From: Actinoplanes sp. NBC_00393
GTDB taxonomy: Bacteria; Actinomycetota; Actinomycetes; Mycobacteriales; Micromonosporaceae
NCBI RefSeq assembly: GCF_036053395.1
Contig: NZ_CP107942.1
Coordinates: forward strand, 8,705,001-8,769,000
DNA: 64,000 bases
Direction: 5' to 3'
Shown: positions 41,051 through 49,017 of the stretch, one piece after another
Layout of the letters: every line of letters starts with the position of its first letter
How positions within the stretch are numbered: position 1 is the first letter of the stretch
Notes under the pieces: model-generated
Database searches by the model: none
The model's input: the letters and a program-made list of their open reading frames with translations, nothing else
What the model was told of the DNA's origin: nothing
Program-made: the position numbers and the translations under genes

Positions 41051-42062
41051 CCTGCTGCGGGAGGCGAAGGTGGAGGCGCCGCCGCTGAAGTACGACGTCG
41101 ACGACGTGGTGGCGGCCGGGCGGTCCCGGCGCCGGCGCCGCAACTCCGGGTGGGCGCTCGCGGCTGTGGTGGCGGTGGCCGCGTCGATCGGGGTGCCGCA
41201 GTTGCTGGCCCGGCCGGAGGCGCGACCGGCGATCGTACCGGCCGTGCCGAGCCCGAGCGCCACCTCGAACCTTCTGTCGCTGTCCGAGCTGTCACAGCCG
41301 TACGCCGTCGGCAATCTGCGTGTCCAGCGACCCGACACGGTCGGCCTGGACGGCTCGATGGCGGAGATCCGGCGATCCGGGCGGGAGGTCGGCCGGCTCT
41401 GGATCCTGCCGCTGGGGATCATCAAGTTCCCCTGGGGCACCGGCACCACCGTGGGCACCGCGACGGTCGACGGCCGCCCGGCGAAGTGGATGCGGACCAC
41501 CAGCGGCGACGACGGCCCCGAGTACCTGCAGTGGGAGTATGCCGACGGTGCCACCGCGGTGGTGTGGCCGGGCCTGGAGATGAGCCGGGCCGAGGCGCAG
41601 ACGGTCGCCGAGGGCTTCGTTCCGGCGCCCGCGCAGCCGGCGAGGATCGGGTTCCGGGTCGACGAGCTGCCCGGCGACTACCGGCTGATCACGGCGGGCA
41701 CGGTGATCGGCCGGGTGGAGCCGATGCGGCTGACCTTCCTCACCAGCCAGGCCGCCGAGGCGCGGCTGCGGGACGCGCAGGTGTTCGGGTCGAACACCGA
41801 ACGCCCGGGCAAGAGCCTCACCGTGTCGCTGACCCCGGCCGCCGAGTCGAAGTACCCGGACGGCAAGGTCCAGTGCGTCGACCTCGACTGCTACCGGTGG
41901 GACAAGGGCGCCGGAGTGCTGTTCCAGGCGCGCGGTGACAACGTGGCCGACCTGCGGCAGGTGCTGCGCTCGGTGACCCCGGCGGCCGACCTGGACGACC
42001 GCGGAACCTGGTTCCCGGTCGACGACGCGGTGCCGGTGTCTGCGCGGCTTCCCCGAGGCTGA
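41034..42062 (+). CDS. Putative membrane anti-sigma partner of the SigE-family sigma factor
   Basis: A 342-residue single-pass protein: short cytoplasmic N-terminus (MRQLSDLLREAKVEAPPLKYDVDDVVAAGRSRRRRR), one membrane segment (WALAAVVAVAASIGVPQLL) and a ~280-residue outer domain without recognised motif. Overlap with the sigma gene and topology suggest it binds and restrains that sigma factor; the zinc motif of many anti-sigmas is absent. Function inferred from context. Confidence 0.75.
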   Translation: MRQLSDLLREAKVEAPPLKYDVDDVVAAGRSRRRRRNSGWALAAVVAVAASIGVPQLLARPEARPAIVPAVPSPSATSNLLSLSELSQPYAVGNLRVQRPDTVGLDGSMAEIRRSGREVGRLWILPLGIIKFPWGTGTTVGTATVDGRPAKWMRTTSGDDGPEYLQWEYADGATAVVWPGLEMSRAEAQTVAEGFVPAPAQPARIGFRVDELPGDYRLITAGTVIGRVEPMRLTFLTSQAAEARLRDAQVFGSNTERPGKSLTVSLTPAAESKYPDGKVQCVDLDCYRWDKGAGVLFQARGDNVADLRQVLRSVTPAADLDDRGTWFPVDDAVPVSARLPRG

Positions 42063-42078
42063 CGGCACACTGGTAGGC

Positions 42079-42732
42079 ATGCGTGAACCTTGGATCGTCG
42101 GCGTCTCCGGAGCATCCGGCACCCCGTACGCGAAGGCGGTGCTGACCGCCCTGCTGGACGCCGGCGAGTCCGTCGACCTGGTCGTCTCCCGGGCCGCCCG
42201 GCTGACTCTGCTGGACGAGACCGGCGCGACGATCCGCGACGCGCACTGGAAGGACGACGTCGCGGCCTGGCTCGGCCGCGACGCGGGTGTTGGCGACCTG
42301 GCCTACTGGCCGGCCGGTGATCTGGCGGCCGGGCCGAGCAGTGGCTCGTACCCGGCGCGCGGCATGGTGGTGGTGCCGGCGAGTACCGCGGCGTGTGCCG
42401 GAATCGCGATCGGTCTCTCCAAGGATCTGCTGCAACGCGCGGCCGAGGTCAACCTGAAGGAACGGCGACGCACAGTCATCGTTCCGCGGGAGACTCCGGT
42501 CACACGTAGTCACCTGGAGCATTTGATCGCACTGCACGATGCCGGGGCTGTGGTGCTGCCGGCCAGCCCCGGGTTCTACGGGTCCGGGGCGGACGCGACG
42601 GCACAACAACTGATCGACTTCGTGGCTGGCAAAGTGGTGGACGCTTTGGGCGTACCCCACTCGCTGTTCCGGAGATGGACCGGTGAATTGGGTGAGGGAC
42701 GCGGTCAGCGCAACCCGTTGGGCGGGCCGTAG
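42079..42732 (+). CDS. ubiX: Flavin prenyltransferase UbiX
   Basis: A 217-residue flavoprotein that makes prenylated FMN for UbiD-type decarboxylases. Features are WIVGVSGASGTPYAKAVL, PASTAACAGIAIGLSKDLLQRAA and the long VPRETPVTRSHLEHLIALHDAG. It serves mqnL. Its 3' end overlaps the convergent bldC gene by 28 bases. Confidence 0.95.
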   Translation: MREPWIVGVSGASGTPYAKAVLTALLDAGESVDLVVSRAARLTLLDETGATIRDAHWKDDVAAWLGRDAGVGDLAYWPAGDLAAGPSSGSYPARGMVVVPASTAACAGIAIGLSKDLLQRAAEVNLKERRRTVIVPRETPVTRSHLEHLIALHDAGAVVLPASPGFYGSGADATAQQLIDFVAGKVVDALGVPHSLFRRWTGELGEGRGQRNPLGGP

Positions 42733-42980
42733 CCCGCACCGGGGTTGCTCGGGCCGTTGTTACGCGGCTTGTTGGCGGCGTCGTCCTCGCGCATTTCCTC
42801 GATCACACCGTCGCCCTCGAGGAGGGCTCGAACCTCGGACTCGCGGAATCGGCGGTGTCCACCGGGAGTACGGATGCTGCCGATGCGTCCGGCCGCAGCC
42901 CAACGCGTCACCGTCTTGGGGTCGACGCGGAATAACGCGGCCACCTCACCCGGTGTCAGCAGACGATCTCCAGTGTCCAC
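42705..42980 (-). CDS. bldC: BldC-like MerR-type DNA-binding developmental regulator
   Basis: A 91-residue protein with a MerR-like winged helix (LLTPGEVAALFRVDPKTVTRWAAAGRIGSIRTPGGHRRFRESEVRALL) and no effector domain, very close to Streptomyces BldC. There BldC binds direct repeats cooperatively to hold back the onset of development. A disordered C-terminal tail (NNGPSNPGAGYGPPNG) extends beyond the Streptomyces protein and is encoded in the ubiX overlap. Confidence 0.93.
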   Translation of the reverse strand: MDTGDRLLTPGEVAALFRVDPKTVTRWAAAGRIGSIRTPGGHRRFRESEVRALLEGDGVIEEMREDDAANKPRNNGPSNPGAGYGPPNGLR

Positions 42981-43193
42981 AACCCCCTCCTCCGGTTTGG
43001 TATCTGGAGCGGCCGGTGGTCACGGTGAGTGTCGGCGTGCTCGATCTGGACGTAAAGCCATTAGAGCACCGCCCCTGAACCAAGTCCGTGAAATGCGGAA
43101 AAAGCCCCGATTGCGACAGTGGTCATTATCCTGCCGCCCATTCACCGCTACCGGGCGTGAAGGCTGGAGCGCCACCCGATTAGGGTTTCAGCC

Positions 43194-43643
43194 ATGGACT
43201 CCATCGACCTCCGGCTGATCGACCTGCTACGAGAGAACGCGCGCTCGTCGTACGCCGAACTTGCCCGCAAGGTCGGGCTCTCCGCACCCGCCGTGCATGA
43301 GCGAGTGGGTAAGCTCGAGACCGCCGGAACGATCCGCGGCTACCGGGCTGACATCGACCACGAGGCGATCGGGCTCGGCGTCACGGCGCTGATCGGCATC
43401 ATCGAGGACTCCGGAGCGGACACCGACGACGTGCTCGCCGCCGTCCGCGCCATGCCCGAGGTGGAGAGCTGCTATTTCATGGCCGGCGTGGAGTCTTACC
43501 AGCTCATCGTGCGGGTCGGCACCATCGCCGAGCTGGAGCAGCTGATCGTCCGGATCAACCGCACGCCCGGCGTCGCATCGACGCGCACCGCGATCGCCCT
43601 CTCCACCAAGTGGGAGCACCGGCCCCAGCCAGGTCTCGGATGA
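43194..43643 (+). CDS. Lrp/AsnC-family transcriptional regulator
   Basis: A 149-residue regulator: N-terminal helix-turn-helix ([40 protein letters not shown]) and a RAM ligand-binding domain ([13 protein letters not shown]..). It overlaps the PLP enzyme gene by four bases, so it likely controls that gene in response to an amino acid such as cysteine. A similar gene lies beside the menaquinone genes in Streptomyces. Confidence 0.92.
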   Translation: MDSIDLRLIDLLRENARSSYAELARKVGLSAPAVHERVGKLETAGTIRGYRADIDHEAIGLGVTALIGIIEDSGADTDDVLAAVRAMPEVESCYFMAGVESYQLIVRVGTIAELEQLIVRINRTPGVASTRTAIALSTKWEHRPQPGLG

Positions 43644-44731
43644 CCTTCCTGGAGCGCTCCGACGACGCCGTCCGGGATTGGACCCGCGACGCGATCGGGC
43701 TGGTCGAGGCGGACGCCAACCGTTCGGCCGACACCCACCTGCTGCCGTTCCCGTTGCCGCTGTCCTGGGGGATCGATCTCTACCTCAAGGACGAGTCGTC
43801 GCACCCCACCGGTTCACTCAAGCATCGTCTGGCACGATCGCTTTTCCTGTACGCCCTCTGCAATGGCTGGATCGGCCCGCAGACGACGATCGTGGAAGCC
43901 TCGTCCGGATCGACCGCGGTGAGTGAGGCGTATTTCGCGCGAATGCTCGGGTTGCCGTTCATCGCGGTGATGCCGGCCGCCACCTCGCCGGAGAAGATCT
44001 CGCTGATCGAGTTCCAGGGCGGCAAGTGTCACCTGGTGGCCGACCCGACCCAGGTGGTGGCCGAGGCGCGGCGGCTCGCGGCCCAGCTGGACGGGCACTT
44101 CATGGACCAGTTCACGCACGCCGAACGGGCCACCGACTGGCGGGGCAACAACAACATCGCGGAGTCGATCTACAGCCAGCTGGCCCTGGAGCGGCACCCC
44201 GTACCGGCGTGGGTCGTCGTCGGCGCCGGCACCGGCGGCACCAGCGCGACCATCGGCCGGTACGCCCGCTACCGCCGATTCCCGACCAAGCTCTGCGTTG
44301 TCGACCCCGAGGGGTCGGCGTTCTGGCAGGCTTATCTCGCCGGCGACTGGAGTGTCGTGACCGGCCGGGGCTCCCGCATCGAAGGCATCGGGCGACCCCG
44401 CGTGGAGCCGTCCTTCCAGCCCGCCGTCGTCGACCGGATGGAGCACGTGCCGGACGCCGCGTCGCTGGCCGCCATGCGGGCCGGCTCGGCGGTGCTCGGC
44501 CGCCGGCTCGGTGGTTCGACCGGCACCAACCTGTGGGGCGCGTTCCGGCTGATCGCCGAGATGCTCGCGGCCGGGCGGACCGGATCGGTGGTCACGCTGA
44601 TCTGTGACGGTGGCGAGCGGTACGCCGACACCTACTACTCCGACGAGTGGGTGGCCGCGCAGCAGCTGGACCTGATCCCGTACGCGACGGTCGTCGACCG
44701 CTTCCTCGCGGACGGCACCTGGACGGGATAG
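43640..44731 (+). CDS. PLP-dependent cysteine desulfhydrase-like protein (Cds1 type)
   Basis: A 363-residue fold-type II PLP enzyme. The PLP lysine is in [15 protein letters not shown] and phosphate loops are [16 protein letters not shown] and [17 protein letters not shown]. It resembles cysteine synthases but is longer and closest by pattern to mycobacterial Cds1, which releases sulfide from cysteine. Coupled to the Lrp-type regulator by an ATGA overlap. Whether it makes or breaks cysteine cannot be read from sequence. Confidence 0.86.
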   Translation: MTFLERSDDAVRDWTRDAIGLVEADANRSADTHLLPFPLPLSWGIDLYLKDESSHPTGSLKHRLARSLFLYALCNGWIGPQTTIVEASSGSTAVSEAYFARMLGLPFIAVMPAATSPEKISLIEFQGGKCHLVADPTQVVAEARRLAAQLDGHFMDQFTHAERATDWRGNNNIAESIYSQLALERHPVPAWVVVGAGTGGTSATIGRYARYRRFPTKLCVVDPEGSAFWQAYLAGDWSVVTGRGSRIEGIGRPRVEPSFQPAVVDRMEHVPDAASLAAMRAGSAVLGRRLGGSTGTNLWGAFRLIAEMLAAGRTGSVVTLICDGGERYADTYYSDEWVAAQQLDLIPYATVVDRFLADGTWTG

Positions 44732-44766
44732 CCACACATCGAAGGCACGTGTTTCAATCCACGGTC

Positions 44767-46089
44767 GTGGAAGATCACTCGCCTTCGGTGCTCGAACTGC
44801 CCGCGGCGCCGACGGCCCAGCGTTCGCACAAGCCGGTCCTCGCGGCTGTGCTCGCGCTCCTGATCCTGGCCGGCGGGGCCGCGGCCGCGGTGCTCTGGCC
44901 GGAGGCCGACGAGCCGGCCGCAGCCGTGCCGACCCCGAAGCCGTCCCGGGCCCTGACCCCGTTCGAACAGGGCCTCAACGTGCTCGAAGCCCAGGCGGCG
45001 GCGTTGAGCAAAGGCGACGAGAAGGCCTGGCTCGCTCCGGTCGACACGAAGCAGCCGAAACTCGTCGCCCGCTATCGCACGACCTTCCGCAACCTCCGCG
45101 GCCTCGGCGTCGGCCCGGTCGAGTACCACGGCCGTCCCGGCTCGGTGTCGACGAGCGCCAAAGCCATCGTCAGCGCCACCTTCAGCTACTGCTTCACCGG
45201 GGCGACCTGCCCGGAGTGGCGCAACACGTACTCGTCCGGCCCGCCGAAGCTCTACCAGGACGTGACGCTCACCCGGCGCGGCGACCGCTACGTCATCACC
45301 GCGCTGGAAACCACCAGGAACCAGGGCGCCCTGTCCGCCCCACCCTGGGAAGGGCCGGCACTCAGCTTCGCGACCGGAAAACGAGTGGTCGTGGCCGGTT
45401 CCAGCAGCCAGAAGAAGTACCTCAAGCGGTTCCTCAAGGCCGCCGACAAGGCCGCTGCGGTCGCCGACCGCTACGCCGGCTTGATCGGCAACAAGCAGAA
45501 CGCCCGCTACCGGATCTACCTGGCCGACGAGAAGAGCTGGAAGAACTGGTACGGCGGCAACGACTCGAGCTGGGCCATCGGGTACGCCATCCCGCTCAAC
45601 GCGGCCGGCACCGACATCGTCCTGCGCACCCGCAAGGTGCTCCAGGAAGAGGACATCTCGCTGATCATCCAGCACGAACTCGGGCACGTGGCCACCCTCG
45701 CCGGGCTCAGCAGCCGGGACACCGACGACGATCAGTGGCTGGTCGAAGGCATCGCCGAGTACATCGGCGCCTACCCGAAGAAGCCGCAGAACACCTACAG
45801 CCGTTACGTGCTGGCCGACGCGTTCCGCAAGCGCGGCAGCCCCAAGTCGATCGCGGTGAAATCGCTGACCGACGACGCCGACGACCTGACGGTCTCCACC
45901 CTCTACGCGATGGGCCACTACGCGACCGGCTGCATGGCCGCCAAATACGGCGAACCCAAGCTCATGCGCTTCGCCGACCTCGTCCTGCGTCAGGGCCAGA
46001 AACCGGCCGCAGCCGCCCCGACCGCGTTCGGCAAGCCCTTCGCGGCCGTCGACAAGGCCTGCCTGAGCTGGATCAAGAGCCGGGTGTGA
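44767..46089 (+). CDS. Membrane-anchored zinc metallopeptidase (peptidase MA-like)
   Basis: A 440-residue protein with a short cytoplasmic start, one membrane segment (PVLAAVLALLILAGGAAAAVLW), a Pro/Ala linker, a domain with an SnoaL/NTF2-like pattern (~60-190) and a C-terminal gluzincin-like domain with HELGHVATL and a downstream acidic VEGIAEYIG, the zinc ligands. The start is uncertain: GTG 44767 gives a family-like N-terminus, while GTG 44749 has GAAGG close upstream. Substrate unknown. Confidence 0.83.
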   Translation: MEDHSPSVLELPAAPTAQRSHKPVLAAVLALLILAGGAAAAVLWPEADEPAAAVPTPKPSRALTPFEQGLNVLEAQAAALSKGDEKAWLAPVDTKQPKLVARYRTTFRNLRGLGVGPVEYHGRPGSVSTSAKAIVSATFSYCFTGATCPEWRNTYSSGPPKLYQDVTLTRRGDRYVITALETTRNQGALSAPPWEGPALSFATGKRVVVAGSSSQKKYLKRFLKAADKAAAVADRYAGLIGNKQNARYRIYLADEKSWKNWYGGNDSSWAIGYAIPLNAAGTDIVLRTRKVLQEEDISLIIQHELGHVATLAGLSSRDTDDDQWLVEGIAEYIGAYPKKPQNTYSRYVLADAFRKRGSPKSIAVKSLTDDADDLTVSTLYAMGHYATGCMAAKYGEPKLMRFADLVLRQGQKPAAAAPTAFGKPFAAVDKACLSWIKSRV

Positions 46090-46702
46090 CCCGCTCCGCC
46101 AACCCCGGATAGTCCACCACGAACCCGTCGTCGTCACAGGTCAGCTCGGCGGCGAAGGTCTCATCCGCATAGCGCACCCGGTTGTCGCCGAGCGGCGTGT
46201 AGATCTGGTCCGCCTGCACCACCTCCAGGCTCGGCACCAGCACCCACGCGACGCTCAGCCGATGCGCGACGCCGGCCTCCGCCTTCAACAGGTCCAGTCG
46301 GCGGATCGGCAGGCTGTTGGTCAGCGGCGAACCGCCCAGATCCACGTCGAACGCCCCGTACAACAGGTCCGGATCCTCACTGCCCGGCAGCCCCGCGCGG
46401 GCATGTCCGGCCGCGACCAGCGCGGCATCCAGATCACCAGACTCGGTCGCGGTGATCCGCCACCGCCCGGCCGCCAGCTCCAGGCGCACACTCCGGGCCC
46501 AGCCGGCGCCCTCGGCCCGCACATCCAGCCGGGTGGTCACCCAGCCCGGATCGGTTTGCAGCTCGTAGTGGCAGGCGTAGGGCACGGGGGCGGCGGCCAG
46601 CGCGGTGCCGTGCGCATAGAGGCCCGTGCGGGCCTCCAGGAGGGCATGCTCGGCGCCGGCGACATCGCGGCGCTCCCAGAACAGCGCGGTGGGCAGCGGC
46701 AT
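46073..46702 (-). CDS. Putative glycolipid-binding protein (DUF1089)
   Basis: A 209-residue soluble protein matching the DUF1089/putative glycolipid-binding family (FWERRDVAGAEHALLE, CHYELQTDPGWVTTRLDV, GCFDVDLGGSPLTNSLPIRRL-like AFDVDLGGSPLTNSLP, QIYTPLGDNRVRYA). It has no signal peptide. Its 3' end overlaps the convergent peptidase gene by 17 bases. Cellular role unknown. Confidence 0.85.
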   Translation of the reverse strand: MPLPTALFWERRDVAGAEHALLEARTGLYAHGTALAAAPVPYACHYELQTDPGWVTTRLDVRAEGAGWARSVRLELAAGRWRITATESGDLDAALVAAGHARAGLPGSEDPDLLYGAFDVDLGGSPLTNSLPIRRLDLLKAEAGVAHRLSVAWVLVPSLEVVQADQIYTPLGDNRVRYADETFAAELTCDDDGFVVDYPGLAERVTPGS

Positions 46703-46835
46703 GCCCGTAACCTACCCCTTTTGGACGTACGGGTAATCCGGCTGGACAACAACTACGCGTCTTCTGACTACCGCGCGATCTGGGCTTTACTCCGGGCCGC
46801 AGCGCGGCCGCCGGGAAACGGCAGGTGGTATGCGA

Positions 46836-46867
46836 AACCCCCGGCACGCGATTGCGTGCCGGGGGTT
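46836..46867 (-). terminator. Terminator of the DEAD-box helicase gene
   Basis: AACCCCCGGCACGC pairs perfectly with GCGTGCCGGGGGTT around a GATT loop. It lies beyond the 21-bp repeats that follow the helicase stop codon, so the repeats are transcribed as a 3' untranslated region. Confidence 0.85.
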
Positions 46868-46886
46868 CCGTTCATCTTTTATGAGT

Positions 46887-46980
46887 GCGTGCCGTTCTGA
46901 GATGGCTGCGTGCCGTTCTCAGGTGGCTGCGTGCCGTTCTGAGATGGCTGCGTGCCGTTCTCAGTGGCTGCGTGCCGGGC
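46887..46980. repeat. 21-bp tandem repeat spanning the helicase stop codon
   Basis: Four units of GCGTGCCGTTCTGAGATGGCT and its TCAGG variant start at 46887, 46908, 46929 and 46950, with a partial fifth. The fourth unit is 20 bp because one G is missing (TCAGTGG for TCAGGTGG). On the minus strand this deletion creates the TGA that ends the helicase; with the base restored the frame would run on as repeats of RSHLRTA and stop at a TGA near 46873. Confidence 0.93.
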
Positions 46981-48730
46981 GGGCCGTGCCGAAGCGGCCG
47001 GACGGGCCTTCGCGCCGGTCGGTGCGGCCGTCGCGGCGCTGGCCGGTCGGGCGGTCGCCGGTCCGGGCCGGGCGGTCACCGAAGTGCCGGTCGCCGCCGG
47101 TCCGCTCGGTGCGCGCCGGGCGGTCGCCGAAGTGGCGCTGCTCCCCACGCGGCCGGTCCCCGAACTGCTGACGGTCCCCGAACTGCTGACGGTCACCGTA
47201 CTGCGGGCGGTCGCCGTACTGAAGGCGGTCGCCGTACTGGGGGCGGTCGCCGTACTGACGGTCCCCGCCGCGGTCGCCGGACGGCCGGTCACCGTAGGGC
47301 CGCCGCGGCCGGTCGCCGAAGTTGCGCTCGCCACCGTTGCGGTCGCCGCCCCGGTCACCGTAGGAACGCTGCGGACGGTCGCCGTAACCACCGCGCTGGC
47401 GGTCACCGAACCGGCGTGGACGGTCGCCCCGCTCGCGGCGCGGCTCCGGCTCCTCGACAACCGGCACACCACTGGGCTCGCGAGCACCGGTGATGTCGGC
47501 CAGCTTCTCGTCGCCCAGGCGAACCCGGACCTCACCCGGAGCAACCCCGGCCTTGGCCATCATCGCCTGGGTGCTGCGGCGCTGCTTCGGCAGAACCAGC
47601 GTCACGACCGCGCCGGACTCGCCGGCCCGGGCGGTGCGACCGGCCCGGTGCAGGTAGTCCTTCGGGTCCTTCGGCGGGTCGACGTGCACGACCAGGGAGA
47701 TGCCGTCGACGTGAATGCCGCGGGCGGCGACGTCGGTCGCCACCAGCACGTTCGTCCGGCCCTCCTTGAACTCGGCGAGCGTACGGGTACGCACCCGCTG
47801 CGTCTTGCCACCGTGCAGAGCGCCGGCACGCACACCGACCGCCGCGAGCTGCTCGGCAAGCCGGTCCACGCCCATCTGGGTGCGGGCGAAGACGATCGTC
47901 TTGCCCTCCCGGTTCGCGATCCACGAGGTGATCGGGAACTTGTCCGACGGCGGGATCAGCAGCAGGTGGTGGTCCATCGTGGACACACTGGCCTCGGCCG
48001 GAGCGGTCGAGTGCGTCACCGGGTCGTGCATGAAGCGCTTGACCAGGGTGTCGACGTCACCGTCCAGAGTGGCCGAGAAGAGCAGCCGCTGTGCGTTCTC
48101 CGGGGTCTTGGACAGCAGATCGGTGACCTCGGGCAGGAAGCCCATGTCGGCCATCTGGTCGGCCTCGTCGAGCACGGTGACCTCGACGTCGTCGAGCCGG
48201 CAGGCGCCCCGCTCGATCAGGTCGGCGAGCCGGCCCGGAGTGGCGACGATCACCTCGACGCCGCGGCGCAGAGCGTCCATCTGCCGGTCGTACGGAACCC
48301 CGCCGACAGCGGTCTTCAGGAAGACACCGACGGCCCGGCCGATCGGCATCAGCGAGTCGGCGACCTGCATCGCCAGCTCGCGGGTCGGAACCAGGATCAG
48401 AGCCTTCGGGTGGTGCGGGCGGGCCTTGCCGCCCTGCGCGGTACGCGCGAGCACGGGCAGACCGAACGCCAGGGTCTTGCCGGAACCGGTCTGTCCACGG
48501 CCCAGCACGTCACGGCCGGCCAGCGCGTCCGGAACGGTCGCGGCCTGAATCTCGAACGGGGTGGTGATGCCCTCACGGTTGAGGACCCGGACGATCTCGG
48601 CGGGAAGGCCGAGGTCGCCGAAGCTGCGGACCGGGGCGGCGGGGGCGGCCGCGGTCTCCGGCTCCTGGATTTCAGTGGCGGGGGTTTCGTTTACGGACGG
48701 AAACGTGCTGGGATCAGCGAAAGTGGTCAA
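46961..48730 (-). CDS. DEAD-box ATP-dependent RNA helicase
   Basis: A 589-residue RNA helicase with Q motif (FGDLGLPAEIVRVLNREGITTPFEIQ), motif I GQTGSGKT, Ia PTRELA, II DEAD, III SAT, V ATDVAARGIHV and VI HRAGRTARAG. The C-terminal ~150 residues are Gly/Arg/Asp-rich with YGDRPQ-type repeats, typical of RNA-binding tails in cold-shock and ribosome-assembly helicases. TTG 48730 is taken as start because AGAGAGG is five bases upstream; an ATG at 48754 is open but would swallow that site. The stop codon lies in a 21-bp tandem repeat. Confidence 0.93.
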   Translation of the reverse strand: MTTFADPSTFPSVNETPATEIQEPETAAAPAAPVRSFGDLGLPAEIVRVLNREGITTPFEIQAATVPDALAGRDVLGRGQTGSGKTLAFGLPVLARTAQGGKARPHHPKALILVPTRELAMQVADSLMPIGRAVGVFLKTAVGGVPYDRQMDALRRGVEVIVATPGRLADLIERGACRLDDVEVTVLDEADQMADMGFLPEVTDLLSKTPENAQRLLFSATLDGDVDTLVKRFMHDPVTHSTAPAEASVSTMDHHLLLIPPSDKFPITSWIANREGKTIVFARTQMGVDRLAEQLAAVGVRAGALHGGKTQRVRTRTLAEFKEGRTNVLVATDVAARGIHVDGISLVVHVDPPKDPKDYLHRAGRTARAGESGAVVTLVLPKQRRSTQAMMAKAGVAPGEVRVRLGDEKLADITGAREPSGVPVVEEPEPRRERGDRPRRFGDRQRGGYGDRPQRSYGDRGGDRNGGERNFGDRPRRPYGDRPSGDRGGDRQYGDRPQYGDRLQYGDRPQYGDRQQFGDRQQFGDRPRGEQRHFGDRPARTERTGGDRHFGDRPARTGDRPTGQRRDGRTDRREGPSGRFGTARPARSH

Positions 48731-49017
48731 GAGAACCTCTCTACGGGGGCGCATGCTCGCGAATGGCCCGCCGCGGCTGTCAGATGCAGCCGCTCGCTGA
48801 AATGCCCGCAAGAACGCCCGTGGCGTGCACCGGGTGGGCACGCCGCGTCAATAACTACCATCAGTGTACGGGTCAACGCCTGAACCGCCGACCGCATTCC
48901 CGTCGGGTAGTGGGCAGGCTCACCCCGGAGCGCAACCTCGCCAGCTTAGAGCTTGCTGCTCAGGGCAGCAAACGTCGCTGGTCACCGGTTCGAGTTAAGG
49001 CGCCTGTCGGTGACCCG
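48731..49017. other. Intergenic region upstream of the helicase gene
   Basis: About 287 bases lie between the helicase start and the end of the Pro-rich protein gene, both read on the minus strand. A small hairpin (TGCTGC/GCAGCA near 48955-48975) may end the upstream transcript. I see no gene. A long leader is common for autoregulated DEAD-box helicases, but no specific structure was recognised. Confidence 0.45.

Noticed and set aside
46887..46980. 21-bp repeats as a CRISPR or REP element
   Set aside because: There are no unique spacers and the unit has no dyad; the array abuts the helicase stop codon and keeps codon phase except for one deletion.
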